A DNA stretch of 64,000 nucleotides. It comes from Torreya grandis (lineage: Eukaryota; Streptophyta; Pinopsida; Cupressales; Taxaceae). The translations under genes were made by a program, and so were the position numbers. This document shows, piece after piece, positions 47,338 to 58,448 of the stretch. The stretch spans positions 674,501 through 738,500 of the forward strand of contig JARHVA010004906.1 of the NCBI GenBank assembly GCA_037957365.1. Reading direction: 5' to 3'. Numbering within the stretch: position 1 is the stretch's first letter; every line of letters begins with the position of its first letter. The notes beneath the pieces were generated by a model. That model saw only the letters and a program-made list of their open reading frames with translations. It was not told where the DNA came from and ran no database searches.

Positions 47338-48095
47338 TTGTGTGGATCCTTTCCATCAAACTTGTGCATGTCCACGTTTAGTAGAAAGCTTCGAGACCCC
47401 AAATAAGTATTGGGAATTCGCTAATGTGGCATTATATTTGAATCATCTGGTTGTAACATTTGTTATCTAAATCTCAGGCTACGAAGTGCACAATTATGAC
47501 ACAATGCAATTATTGTGGGCATCTGTGAGGTTATCCAAATTGCTAGAGTTATCTACTATGGTTGAGTAAATTTGAGCTATATCTACTTGTGTGGCCATAT
47601 TATTCTCTAATATTTTCAAACCCTTGTTAGGTTAGGGCATGTTATTATTAAGATTAAGTGAATCCCAATCGAAAGTCCCACCCGGTTGGAACTTTGAATT
47701 TCTCCTATTTGTTAAGAGTCTTTCTTGGTGTGTGTATTATTTCTCGTGCCTCTAATTTGTGGCCTTGCCACACAGTGGTTTGACTAGCACGAAATTTGAT
47801 TTTCACCTTTGATTGAACTTTGACTAGAAGATTTTGGAATGAGGACTAAAAAATTATCAGAGAAAGCTAAAAAAATGCACTTGGTAGCCTCCTTAGGTAA
47901 ATCCCCAACTTCCCTGAAAATTTCTCAAAATAATATGCAATGATTTGTGAGATATGCATGATTCTTCAAAATTAGGATTTCAACCAAAATTAGTTCAAAT
48001 ATAGTCCCACTGCTTTGAAAAACTTGATTTTTGCTTCTTTTCACTTCCCTAATACGCTATAGAACTTTTCCCAAATCAAAAGCTCTAATACCACG

Positions 48096-48472
48096 TGTAA
48101 TGAAATTACTATATTACAAAAACATAGCAATATAAAAAGGATATAACAAGAACAACAACAATAACTTGCAAGAAGAGATAATCCACACAATATGAAAGCA
48201 TAATATTGAAATGTAGAACTGAGACTACAAGGGGGAAACCTCCACAATCCCTATAATAAGAAAATTATTTGGAATATATGAGTAATAATATATTGACACT
48301 ATATCCTATAAACAACCTAATTAAGCTATGTGAAATCCATAAACTCAAATAGGATTTGATGACTAATACCAATATGCAACCTAAAGATTATCAAATGATT
48401 AAATCAAAGGTTATGTGTGCCACTACCCAACCACATGTATCCTAATGCAAGCCACAAGTTAAGGGTGTAGCA
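48096..48472 (-). repeat. LTR in array copy C (377 bp)
   Basis: On the minus strand it starts TGCTACACCC and ends TTTCATTACA, next to a TGGTATTAGAGC primer-site match just inside. This is the best-preserved LTR/PBS junction of the three copies. Confidence 0.75.
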
Positions 48473-51400
48473 CATGTATGTGGTATCTTTAATGTAAAGA
48501 CTCTAAGAGGTTTATATGATCCTTACAAAATTCAAATTCATGTAATGTAGTCTTCTTAGGCTTGTTATGCATTGAGGCAATTATGTGCCCCTGATCAAGG
48601 TTGGGTTACAAAGGTCGAGAAACTATCTAGGGATGATCAGGGAGACATTATTAAGCTTCTTATATAATTGTGTCACAACTATAGAGATGAATTCACCATG
48701 GCCAAACTTGTCCAAGCATGTTAATTCGTGGACAAATCTATCACATATATCTTCGTCCATGGCCAAATACATCATGTATCAGACAAAAAAAGAAACAAAC
48801 GACCAAGGTTGGAATGTGAAACAATTAAGATGTTGTCCATTGAGTTACTTTGTTGATTGGAGTCTTTTGTGTCGAAGTTGAGTATACGTTGGATAAAAGA
48901 GAGCCTCGAGGGGAATGTGAACAATATTTAATTGATAGTGAGTAAACAAATAATTGGACATGTGGAACAAGGGAGATGGGTTATGTTGCATGTTATTTCC
49001 TTGTTAATAGTTGATTTAAGGTGCAACGACATTGCATGAGTTTTCCCACACTAGGTTTCTCTAGAGTAAATCTATATGTTTACTCTTGTGTATGTGTTGA
49101 TATTGATTTCCTTTCCAATGTTTATGTTCACTTTCATTTAATTCAATGCAATGTAGCCATTCAAATGAACCAATGTGCATAGGCATAGTACTACATTTGC
49201 ACTTGATTCTACATAATAGTCATAACACTAAATATTTGTGTTTATGAATTAGATGTTGATCTAACCGAGCTAGTTATGGATCACTTATGTATAGGGTATA
49301 GTCATGCGTCATGTTGGATGTCTCCAAGTATAAAGTCTTAGGTCAGATAACCTTAGAATGATTAGTTCAACGACTTGGCTCACATTGTTGTTGACATAAA
49401 TGTGAAGTTGAAAGTTGAGGTCCCAAAAAACTTCAGGCCATCCCTCTTGCTGAAGTATCAAACAAGAAGTTCAATCAACCCATGTAGAGGGTGATCGAGG
49501 TATCGGTTTCCACACTACCCTCAGAAATAGAAAATGGAGGAGTATATTCACACCTTTGTGCATTCAATATAATAACACTCATCCTAACTCAAATGACGAA
49601 TGAGAAAGTCACTATGGCACACATCCAAACAACAACAAGAGGCTCAACACATTCCAACATACATGATTAAATAAGAGTAGGCTATGATAGAGCGAGTTAA
49701 TTGGAATCCAAGAAGAGATCTGGAAAAGTTAGATGTCAAAGTGAACAAACTCACCTTGGGCATTCAAGTTATCTTTTAGATCACTGGGGAGGAATGTGCA
49801 AAAGTGGTTCATGATGTTTTCTTAGAGGGATCCTCCCAAAAAGATAGTGCTTAAATAGGCTTGATTCAAACAAACTCTATTTTATTCAAAACATAGATGG
49901 TCAATGGGGACTCTACAAACATGAAGAAGGACAAGGTTTATAAACAAGTTGCACACTGCCTAGCATTTGCTAATCAATCACGTGCAAAATATCAAGATGG
50001 GTTCATTGAATTAGACAAGGGGCACATCACTATATCATGGTTTTACTCATGTTGTAGGACATGAATCCTATGCTAAACCATATGCATGCACTCGAACAAT
50101 AGATAGAGCACATTACAACCATCACTACTAACCTCCCCTTGCAGCCAACTTGACTAAGTTGGATGACACAAAGGTCATGCAAAATAAGGTGGTCCCACAA
50201 CTTACAACCTTGATGGTAGAGCTTATAGCCTTCAATGACCTTGTGAAATTCTAATTATAATGACTTGAGGACTTGTATGCAAAGCAACATATTCCAGATA
50301 ACAAGTGCTAAATATTATGCGCTTAGATGACTTTTGATGAGCACATAAACACAACTTTATATTGCTCTAGGTTCCGAAGTATCCTTGGGTGCAAAGAGAA
50401 TGGATCACCATATTCCACAACCTTCATGATATCTAATTTGAGAAAGGATACATCTTTTCAATCCAAGGGAGGCTTGCTAAGAGTTTATGGGAAAGTGTTG
50501 GCATGCACATAAAAAAAACCTTGTTAGTGTGCATGCAGGAAATGAAGAGATCGACGTGCACTACTAGAATAACCCATGTGTTTGCATTGTCATTGGAAGA
50601 TCACACAAGATAATATGATCTTTCACGACCACCTAAATCATGCAGAATATTCCATTTTCTTTATATGGTAAGAGCTAGAATAAAATCAGGTTAAAATAGT
50701 AAAAATAATGTAACTACGTAAAAAATGTTTACCTATGATGGCCATACTCTTGATAGTCTAGTACACATTATTTCCTTGATAGAACGAAATAGAGCCAACA
50801 ATGAGATACGATGCAATAAGACAAGGGATTGTACATTTCTTTGCAATCGTTCACATAATGCAATGCTAGTATTGAAAGCAACAACAAAAAGGTCTTATTA
50901 TTCGAGGCAGCTACAATTGACCTCTATAAAGAAATCCTCAACTATTGTCATATTTTTTCAATTGGAAGTTTGATAGTTTTTCTTAAATCAGGGACAATTA
51001 CCTCCTAATAGTCTGTTCTGTGTTTGTTTTATGAGGAATGCATCATGATGTATTTGTGGCTTTAGCATTAGAACTGACAAGGATGCTATTTTGATTACAT
51101 ATTTGATCCCAATGACACTCGAATTATGAAGGTTCCAACATTGGTATCCAGTCAGTGCCATCTCCAACACAACTTGATAACCAGGATCAATGTTAGCGCT
51201 AGTACTAACTGTCCATGGTCCTAATGTTTGCGCCCAACACCAAGACAGTCATGCTTCAACTAGTCTTGCATACAACTTTAATAGTCACTACTTATCATCT
51301 ATTGCCCATGCAACCTGTGAGCACTTTTTGGGATTTTTTTATGAGTGTCCAAAAGAATCATTGACATCAGCTTATTCAGTCACACAAATTCAAAATACAC

Positions 51401-51497
51401 CAAATTGTAAGTCAACATGTGGCTTACAGAATAATTTGTTTAATACAACTCTCTATGCTTTGCCAAGCATTGGTTTGTACACTTTTTTTTTGGTTTT

Positions 51498-51602
51498 TCA
51501 CAGAGAAAGTTAGAAGTGATGGCACATTACATCATAAGTCCAATTTTCAAGGTGGAAATTGGTCGACAACCATAGTATTTCCATGTAGAAAAAAAGAATA
51601 CA
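51498..51602 (-). other. Probable 3' untranslated start of the dehydrogenase gene
   Basis: This short stretch lies between the end of the 6 kb tandem array and the stop codon. A normal plant 3' UTR would run longer than 105 bp, so the transcript probably ends inside repeat sequence or the natural 3' UTR has been cut by the array. No clear AATAAA was found here. Confidence 0.4.
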
Positions 51603-51794
51603 TCACAGCCTTGCTCTTGACAATTCAAGCTTTGCTATAGCCCCAAGATGGACCTCATCTGGGCCATCTGCTAATCGTAATGTTCGAGCAGCAGCCCAAA
51701 GGTGAGAAAGGATGAAATCTGTGCTGACACCAGCAGCACCATGCACCTGGATTGCTGTGTCCAATACTTTCAATGCCATGTTTGGAGCAGCAAC
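51603..51794 (-). CDS. IBR3-like: Acyl-CoA dehydrogenase (IBR3/ACAD10-11-like), last exon
   Basis: This exon of 63 codons plus a TGA stop (51,603-51,605) reads Val-Ala-Ala-Pro-Asn-Met-Ala, then [15 protein letters not shown] and Ala-Asp-Gly-Pro-Asp-Glu-Val-His-Leu, the conserved C-terminus of ACAD10/11-type acyl-CoA dehydrogenases, including plant IBR3. An acceptor AG precedes it at 51,796-51,795. IBR3 acts in peroxisomal beta-oxidation of indole-3-butyric acid. The protein ends Ala-Arg-Leu, matching the PTS1 consensus. The reading frame is intact and the phase agrees with the upstream exon. The stop lies about 105 bp from the 6 kb tandem array. Confidence 0.88.
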   Translation of the reverse strand, partial: VAAPNMALKVLDTAIQVHGAAGVSTDFILSHLWAAARTLRLADGPDEVHLGAIAKLELSRARL

Positions 51795-51955
51795 CTATTT
51801 TATACCACATGAAAATGACCCTTTACAAAGATGAACTATTTTCTACACTTCAAAACTCGCATAAATCAAGATAATAGAAAAATATTACATTCAAGAGGTG
51901 CAAAGCAAGATTCTTCACACGTGGAAACGGGCTGAGCAGATATTATCATATTTAC

Positions 51956-52060
51956 CTTGGCCATAGCAATTGCTCCTTTGGCAACCTTATTACCATTTAA
52001 GTCCAATTGATTTGCAGCTTCGAGGACCAAAAGTCTTGCTTTCTCTATTTCAATACGGCA
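51956..52060 (-). CDS. IBR3-like: Acyl-CoA dehydrogenase (IBR3/ACAD10-11-like), penultimate exon
   Basis: This 105 bp exon (35 codons, phase 0) reads [10 protein letters not shown], then Glu-Ala-Ala-Asn-Gln-Leu-Asp and Ile-Ala-Met-Ala-Lys. It joins in frame to the last exon across an intron with GT (51,955) and AG borders. The acceptor TTTTACAG precedes the first codon. These residues correspond to the C-terminal helical domain of the dehydrogenase. No earlier exon was recognised between 52,061 and 64,000 on the minus strand, so either the next intron is longer than the rest of the window or the gene is truncated. Confidence 0.88.
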
Positions 52061-54109
52061 CTGTAAAATTGGAAATTATCATAAAATCAGAATAGTTGCA
52101 ACCAATTCCAATTCTTGCATGCTGGATTAACCTCCTAACACCCACACTTGCAGCCAGATGCCAAAAAGTTCTTTGCTACTAAAAGAAAAAATAAATCTTA
52201 TTTATAAACATAAATATAAAAAGAAAGAGGATGGCGACGTCGAAAATATTGTTGGGGTTGTGACAATGCAAAAAAAAAGGTTTTATGCAATTTTTATTTG
52301 GATTCAGTTATTCAATTTAAATAATAGCATTAATGAGAAAAAAAAAAAAAAAAGAACCTTTATTACTGCTCGTAAGTTTATGCAAAAATAGTCAATTTAA
52401 ATAATTTTCATATGAAAAAACGGGCTAAATATTTCTGGAAACATATAAATCCACATATTTGAATTTTGAAAAAAGTAAAAAAATATGAGCCAATATATAA
52501 AGAATTTCTTAGAAAACTTTGCATACATCTATTTAAAGAATTAGTATTTACAACAAGCAAGCTTGATCTGATAAAAGATCTTAGAAGAAGGGAATTTAGA
52601 TTTAGCCTTTTTGTCCACAGAATCATAGTATGGGCCCAAACAACCTGCTTTATATCTGGGTAAACTTCACATGCCTGAAATCCACCAATTGCAGTTAAAG
52701 TATCTTTCAGACCAGATTCTTCCTAGAATCCACCAAACGTACTCATCTTTCATATCAGAATAATCACCAATTAACAACTTCAAATTGATCATGGGTGGTA
52801 TCAAATGGTAGAGGATTGGGATTTTATAGGTAAATGCCTGTCATGAACCCATTTTCCAATCAAATACAAATATTTTATTTCCCTGTCGCCTCTAAAGAAA
52901 CAAAAAATGTCATTTTGACAGCTAGAAAAAAATATTTATAGTTAGACATGAAATATTTATGAGTTGCAGATTTTAAAATATTTTGGGAAGAACCTAGGGG
53001 AAGGGGCCTAGTAGTTGGGACCCCTAACTTCTGGGTCTCATATCTTTCATATTACGCCACCTCCTAGCCTCAAATTTCAGATTCAGATAGTTTAATGTTT
53101 TTAAAGCAATATGTCATCTGGGAGGCAAATCTACATTGTGGAAAATCGTACGAAGATGTTTTCGTTGACATGCCATTTTTTCATCATTTTTTTGATGTGA
53201 CGAATGGGTTGGGACCAAAGGGACTAGTTAATTTATAAAAAATGACCAATAATAATTTTCAAATGAACACATTATCTTATCCTAGGCTTAAATTTTTGTG
53301 AAGTAACAAACAGACCGAAATTAATATGGATCATTAATACGAAACGAAGTGCCATGTTGGAAGCCGTGTGTCTCATTAATGTGAAAGCCAATGCTATTAT
53401 ATACATGGCTTGGCGGGTTTTGTGATATTAATGTGGCAAGTTAATGTCACCCTGCGTGCCATCAACAACTGCCTCCCCTGGTCTTTTCGTGTACCTACTC
53501 CCCCAAATGGCCATGGAACCTACCCAAAAGTTCTCGACCATGCTGTGTTTCCTAGAGGAATTTCCGTTCGCAGAATGGAGGAATGAAACGTTATGTGCAT
53601 GCGTGTTGCTTGTAACTGAACCCACAATTGGTTCTTTTTATTTTTGCATCCCTGTTATTGTTATTGTGCCTTCTATGTTCATGTTTTCTTTTGTCTTTAC
53701 ATTTGAGTAAACGTTTAGTGGTATGTTAATGGAGGGATGAAACGTTACACACAAGTGTGTTTCCTGTAACTAAACCCACAACTGTGTTCTTTTTATTATC
53801 ACGTGGTTGTTATTGTCTTCTATATTCATGGTTTTCTTTTGCATGCCTTCATATCTGAGTAAATGTTTAGTGGTATGTTAAAGGAGTGTTGAAATGTTAC
53901 ACCAACAGTCTCTCCCTACCTTTTCAGGTACCTCCTCCCACCAAAGGACCATGGAAACTACCCAAAATTTATCGTGCATGCTACATTTCACAGGAATTTC
54001 CGTCGTAAGAATGGAAGGATGACAATTATTGTTATTGTGCCTTCTATGTTCATGGTTGTTTTTGCGTGCCTTCACATTTGACTAAACGTGAACTTGTCTT
54101 TGTTTTGAA
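52061..54109. other. Putative intron or upstream DNA with nested direct repeats
   Basis: 52,061-53,400 is AT-rich without recognised exons. 53,450-54,090 contains diverged direct repeats. A segment with GAAACGTTA and a CCTTCTATGTTCATG-type word repeats about every 150-160 bp (starting about 53,583 and 53,738). The larger block with GGTAC.TACTCCC...CCATGGAA...CTACCCAAAA occurs at about 53,487-53,720 and again at about 53,925-54,090. The 88-codon open frame at 53,444 is inside these repeats. Confidence 0.6.
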
Positions 54110-55855
54110 CCGCCCACCTCTCTTTGCATGGAAATCCATGCCAATGTCAATTTTAGAACTCTACGTGAGCTGCTTGATGCCGAGTTGGAACGTTTGGAAG
54201 GCTGAGTTGGACGCTTGATACGCTGAGTTGGACGAAGAGATCATTCTCCTTCGCATGGAAAGCTCCTAGTGGATGCGGTGTTTAACAATTAGTCAACTCT
54301 AAATATGGAATAGTCAACTCGACATTCGAATTTGGAACTTCAGTTGAAGCTGAGTTGGACCCTCGGATGCGTGAGTTGATCCGGAGATGAGCAGGACTTC
54401 AATAAACCAGTCAACTGAAGCTTTGACCGGTGTTCGAAAATAGCCCTTGCTTGCATGTATTTTACCCTGTTTTGGTCTGCCTGTTCATGTCTATTTCTGG
54501 CGGGATTCTATTTTTTTGGATTATCTTTATCTATATTTCCTCGGATATTATGTTTTCAACTCCTCGTTGGATTATCTATTTTCTATCCTTTTCTGCACAG
54601 TCAACCTCCATTTCTTTCGGATTTCTTGTTGTGGACATTTTTGTCTGCGGATATATTTCCTTCGGAATTTATGCTTTTGGTCTCATCTCCTTGCGATCTT
54701 TTGTTTCACCCTGCATTTTCCTCGGGTTTATTTCCTCGGGCCTGTCTTAGGACTTTCCTGTGGCAACTTTTCCGAATAATCCTTTGGACTTATGGCTCCC
54801 ACCTTTCCTTCGGCCTTTATGCTTGCCAATTCTCGAATTTGTTCTTGCGGACTTTTCTGTGTTTGGACTTTCTCTCTGAATGATTTCCGTCGGACAAATT
54901 GTCCGCTTGAATTGTACTTGTCTCTGTTATATCCTCCAAAGTATTCATTCGGACAAAAAGTCCAAAGGATATACTTATTTTCTTTTTCTTTGCTCGGGAA
55001 TTTGCTCTGTCGGGTTCTTTGCAGGGCCTCTCCGAATTTCTTCAAGCTTTTTGTCCGAAGGAATTCCTTTGGACAAAAAGCCCGAAGGAATGAATCCTTC
55101 GGCTTTGCCTTTGTTGACTGCTTTATTTCTTCGGACTTTCCCTTCGGGTTTTTTGCATGGGCCTCTTCCTTGTTTCTTCTCCGAATTTCTTCAGACTTTT
55201 TGTCCGAAGGAATTCTTTCGAACAAAAAGCCCGAAGGAATTAATCCTTCGTCTTTTGTTTTTGACTGCCTTCGAAAAAATTGCCCTTCAGGAAAGTCACA
55301 GTGGTCTTGTCACCGACCAAGTGCCCTTTGCAAGGGCTCGTGGCTCTCCCTCTGTGCCATTCGAAAAAATTGTAGGGCACCCAGGGCTTTTGCAAAGGTC
55401 CCGAATTTGTTCCTGTACCTTCCCGAAGGGTAGGTGCCCTTCGAGATTGTTGAAAATGACCCTTTTGAAGGGTACCCTGCCCTTCGGGTTTCTTGAAAAT
55501 GAACCTTCCGAAGGTTCTTGGCTTTTCCTTGCTTCTTTGGGTGGACTTTTGGATTCTCCAAAGTATTCCTTCGGACAAAAGTCCGAAGGAATTACTTCCT
55601 TTGTCTTATAGGCTCTTTCCTTTGTTATTTCCTTCGGACTTATGCCCTTATCATTTCTCCGAAGATCTGTCCTTAGCAAAAGCCTTTTTGATGAACCATT
55701 CCTCCGGAATTTTCCTGTTGTAGCAAAGGCCCTTACCAAAGAAAAACAATGTACTCTTCCTAATGAATTCTTTCTTTCCTTGGATGGAGATGTGAATTTT
55801 CCGAATGGCAAGAGACAATCTGTCCTGTGGAAGAATTGTCAACACAACCCATGCA
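54110..55855 (+). repeat. Palindrome-dense block, copy 2
   Basis: The leader shares the CTTTGCATGGAA word and AGTCAACT words with copy 1 (21,830-23,480) and adds GCTGAGTTGGACG repeats (about 54,170-54,240). From about 54,880 it holds hairpins of the same two classes: GGAC-AAA..-GTCC type at 54,891, 54,947, 55,066, 55,197-55,240 and 55,567 (the last a near-perfect 11 bp stem), and GAAGGG...CCCTTC type at 55,424 and 55,466. It ends near a CCTGTGG...AATTGTCAACA word that resembles the long hairpin at 23,860. Long open frames on both strands are compositional. Confidence 0.75.
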
Positions 55856-55989
55856 AAATTCAGTAATGTGATCGATGTAAAGGCAGTAGGTAGCCATACA
55901 AGGATTGTAAGCTTTCCATTAGTCGTCACCACCTAGAAAATACTCTTTCTAGTGATTGGAAACCCTTGAAAATCACTTGTGTGAGTGCT

Positions 55990-57474
55990 CATGTAGTGAT
56001 GTGATGGCTGATAATACTGATGACAATAGCATTAGTGCTGGAAATTAGGCCCATAGCTGTTGTGGGTATGCTCTTGCTGTCATATGATGATATCACCTCA
56101 TCATTGTTTCCATATTTGTCACCATATGCTTCTAATACTTGGAAAAGCATCTCCTCCATCCCATCAGTACCAGTTACAACCCCATACTCTTCATCATTAG
56201 CTTGAGCTGATAACAAACTCAACTACTCTATCTCATCCTTGTCTTCTTTCTCCTTCATACTCTCTACCTCCATTCTAGGTTGATTACACTTTTTTTTTAC
56301 ACTTGATATTGCATTCTCCAAAGCTGTATAAACTACCATAACCTCATGTACCTAATCTACCAAGAATTGGAGATAGTTGTGGTAAAAAAACAACCACTTC
56401 TCAAATGGAGGCAATGGTTTTGCCTGAACAACCTTTATGTCTCAGTTGCTGCAATTGGACTTCCTCTTGCATGTCTTTTTGGGAACATCTTTGTACAATC
56501 ACTTTCCCACTCTCTCTTGTCTCCATGATGACTTGAAGACTATTCTCTACTGCTATCATATCCTTATCAACTATCTCTTCAATTGCCATTGCCATAATAC
56601 CATTTTGTTTTACTTCTTCACTTTGCTTCCCATACATTTGAGAGTGCTCGACTAAACCACACTCGTCCCTTTTCTTTTCTATCTTCTCCATTGTTGGACC
56701 TACACATATAACACACACCTTAGGGAAAACAAGAGCTTCAAACATCACTCCTTCAACCCCTTCATTATGCATCATAGACATGTTGCCCAACTCTCTTTGA
56801 TTGCTTGCATTTTCCTCATATCTTCCATTCATATGATAGATTTTTAAAGGTCCATTCATGCTGCCCCAAGCATGGTTGTAGCATTGCATATTATTCCTTA
56901 GAATTAGACTTGTAGTGGCTGGAAACCAATTTGCACTGGCTGTACATGCCTCAACATTGATAGTAGGCTGAAAATTCTTTCACCATGTGATTGAAAATTC
57001 TTTTATGGCTGTCATAAAAGGGTAATGAGGGCTAAAACTGTCATTGGCAACAAATGAATAATGGTACAGCAGATGCCATACTGAAAATCCTTCGTAAAAT
57101 ACATCAATGACAGTAATCTAGAGGCTAGAAACAATCACACTTAGACTGAAAATACTTCAACAACAATGACAAACTGAACAACACTCAACTTTCTACTAGG
57201 AACCAATAGTATGGTTGCCATCAAAATATTGGGCAAGCTGGGAACGTGGATAACAACAGGTCTACAATCTAGAATGGTGAAGCCATTTTGTAGACTCTTA
57301 TCCTCCTTGACTTCTTCACACATCTAGGAGTGGAAAATTTGTATGTAGCTTGACTCCAACAAAGCCATGCATTGTTGAGTCATAGGACCTTGAACAACAA
57401 CCAAATAACATCCATTGTACTCACTACCTTCCCACGACTAGTATCTCGCTGCCCCGACAATGATGACTTTCTCC
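55990..57474 (-). mobile_element. Left part of the minus-strand host element interrupted by the 57.5-62.4 kb insertion
   Basis: Minus-strand open pieces (57,323-57,141; 56,889-56,401; 56,222-55,989) show no recognised domain. They are read on the same strand as the gag start at 63,911-63,531. The continuity is proposed because the plus-strand element between them has a near-matching target-site duplication. The 162-codon stretch at 56,889-56,401 is Met/Glu/Lys-rich and of unknown function. Confidence 0.35.
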
Positions 57475-57479
57475 ATAGT

Positions 57480-58418
57480 TGTCATGTCCCCCTTTTGGAC
57501 ATAGAATAGGAAAAGACCCATCGCCGATTTCCTAGATGTTTCCCATCGGTTAAGGGAAGGTAAAATCAAAAGAGAAACTTTGGTTCTATTTTTAAGTTAA
57601 AAAAAATGCCTTGTGATATATATATTTTTAATATAACTTAAAAGTGACTTGTGGAGTAGGGGTTAGCTTAACCCTTAGAGTGGTTAAGCTAACTCTCCCT
57701 CCAATTGGAGCGGCCCTTTTCGGAAAGAACTTGTGGGAAAGAATGGTATAAAAAGTGATATGATGATCATTTGAGAGGTTACCATGAATTTTGATAATTG
57801 AATTTCTAAGTTCAAGCACAAAAAACTTGATTTATTGCTTTGAAGACGAAAACCTTCAAAGTGGATGGAGTTGAGGATGGAAACCCTTGATATACAGATT
57901 GGGCAACTTTGTGACGAAGTTGTATTGAGCGTACTTGGCATCTAAGGGTGTTTTGAATACCACTTTGTCTTCTACAGGTGTGGCAAACTAGTTTGAGGGT
58001 TGGGCGAGCTGGTTTGGAGCACCAAAAGAGGGCAACGAGCTGCCTAAAGTGCAGCGAACCCCCTAGGAGGAGCAGCGAACCCTTCCTAAGTTTGGGTGAA
58101 GGTCTTCAAGGCTTATTTTGGCCATTTCTTGGGTGTGGAACAACCACACTCTTGATATTTTTTATGATAATTTCCAACCATTGAACATTGAAAAAATCAA
58201 GTTTTTGAATGATTATTGTTCGCTATAACATTTGATAATTTTTTTTAATTTTTTGAGCAATTGAATATTATTTTTGTGCCATATTTGGGCACCTACTACA
58301 GTCTGCAATTAATTTCATATATCTAGGGTTTCAATAAAATAAAATAAAATTGCATATTTAAATAGGGTTTGTTGGAAAACCCCTTTGTTCAATTTTCAGC
58401 TCTAAAGATAATATTACA
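57480..58418 (+). repeat. 5' LTR (939 bp)
   Basis: It starts TGTCATGTCCCCCTTTTGG and ends ATATTACA, immediately before the primer site. It aligns along its length with 61,465-62,424, apart from local differences such as a rewritten segment around 57,682 versus 61,668. Confidence 0.88.
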
Positions 58419-58419
58419 A

Positions 58420-58432
58420 TGGTATTTGAGCC
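58420..58432 (+). other. Primer-binding site (tRNA-iMet type)
   Basis: TGGTATTTGAGCC differs from the plant initiator-Met primer consensus TGGTATCAGAGCC at two positions. It lies one base after the end of the 5' LTR. Confidence 0.8.
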
Positions 58433-58448
58433 ATAATCTTGGCCAGCT

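Larger units (their letters stand above)
33663..51497. repeat. Three direct tandem copies of a 5.9-6.0 kb segment
   Basis: The word TCAAAAGAGGG marks the left edge of copies A (33,663), B (39,611) and C (45,612). The right end of C falls at 51,497, where the shared sequence changes to TCACAGAG. Equivalent LTR starts at 36,147, 42,129 and 48,096 give periods of 5,982 and 5,967 bp. Each copy contains, left to right, the G-patch, protease and gag of the Tat-type element (minus strand), its PBS and LTR, then about 3.1 kb of flank. Copies differ by scattered substitutions and small indels, so the event is not very recent. Confidence 0.9.

Noticed and set aside
52600..52760. Candidate further exon of the dehydrogenase gene
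   Set aside because: Minus-strand translation gives a short open piece but none of the conserved residues expected just upstream of the 52,060 exon.
53444..53710. 88-codon open frame with hydrophobic C-terminal half
   Set aside because: It lies inside diverged direct repeats, is not preserved between repeat copies and has no recognised family.
54728..55811. Several overlapping open frames of 110-240 codons on both strands
   Set aside because: Same cause as in block 1: repeated TTCGG/CCGAA words. No domain, no conserved protein between the two blocks.
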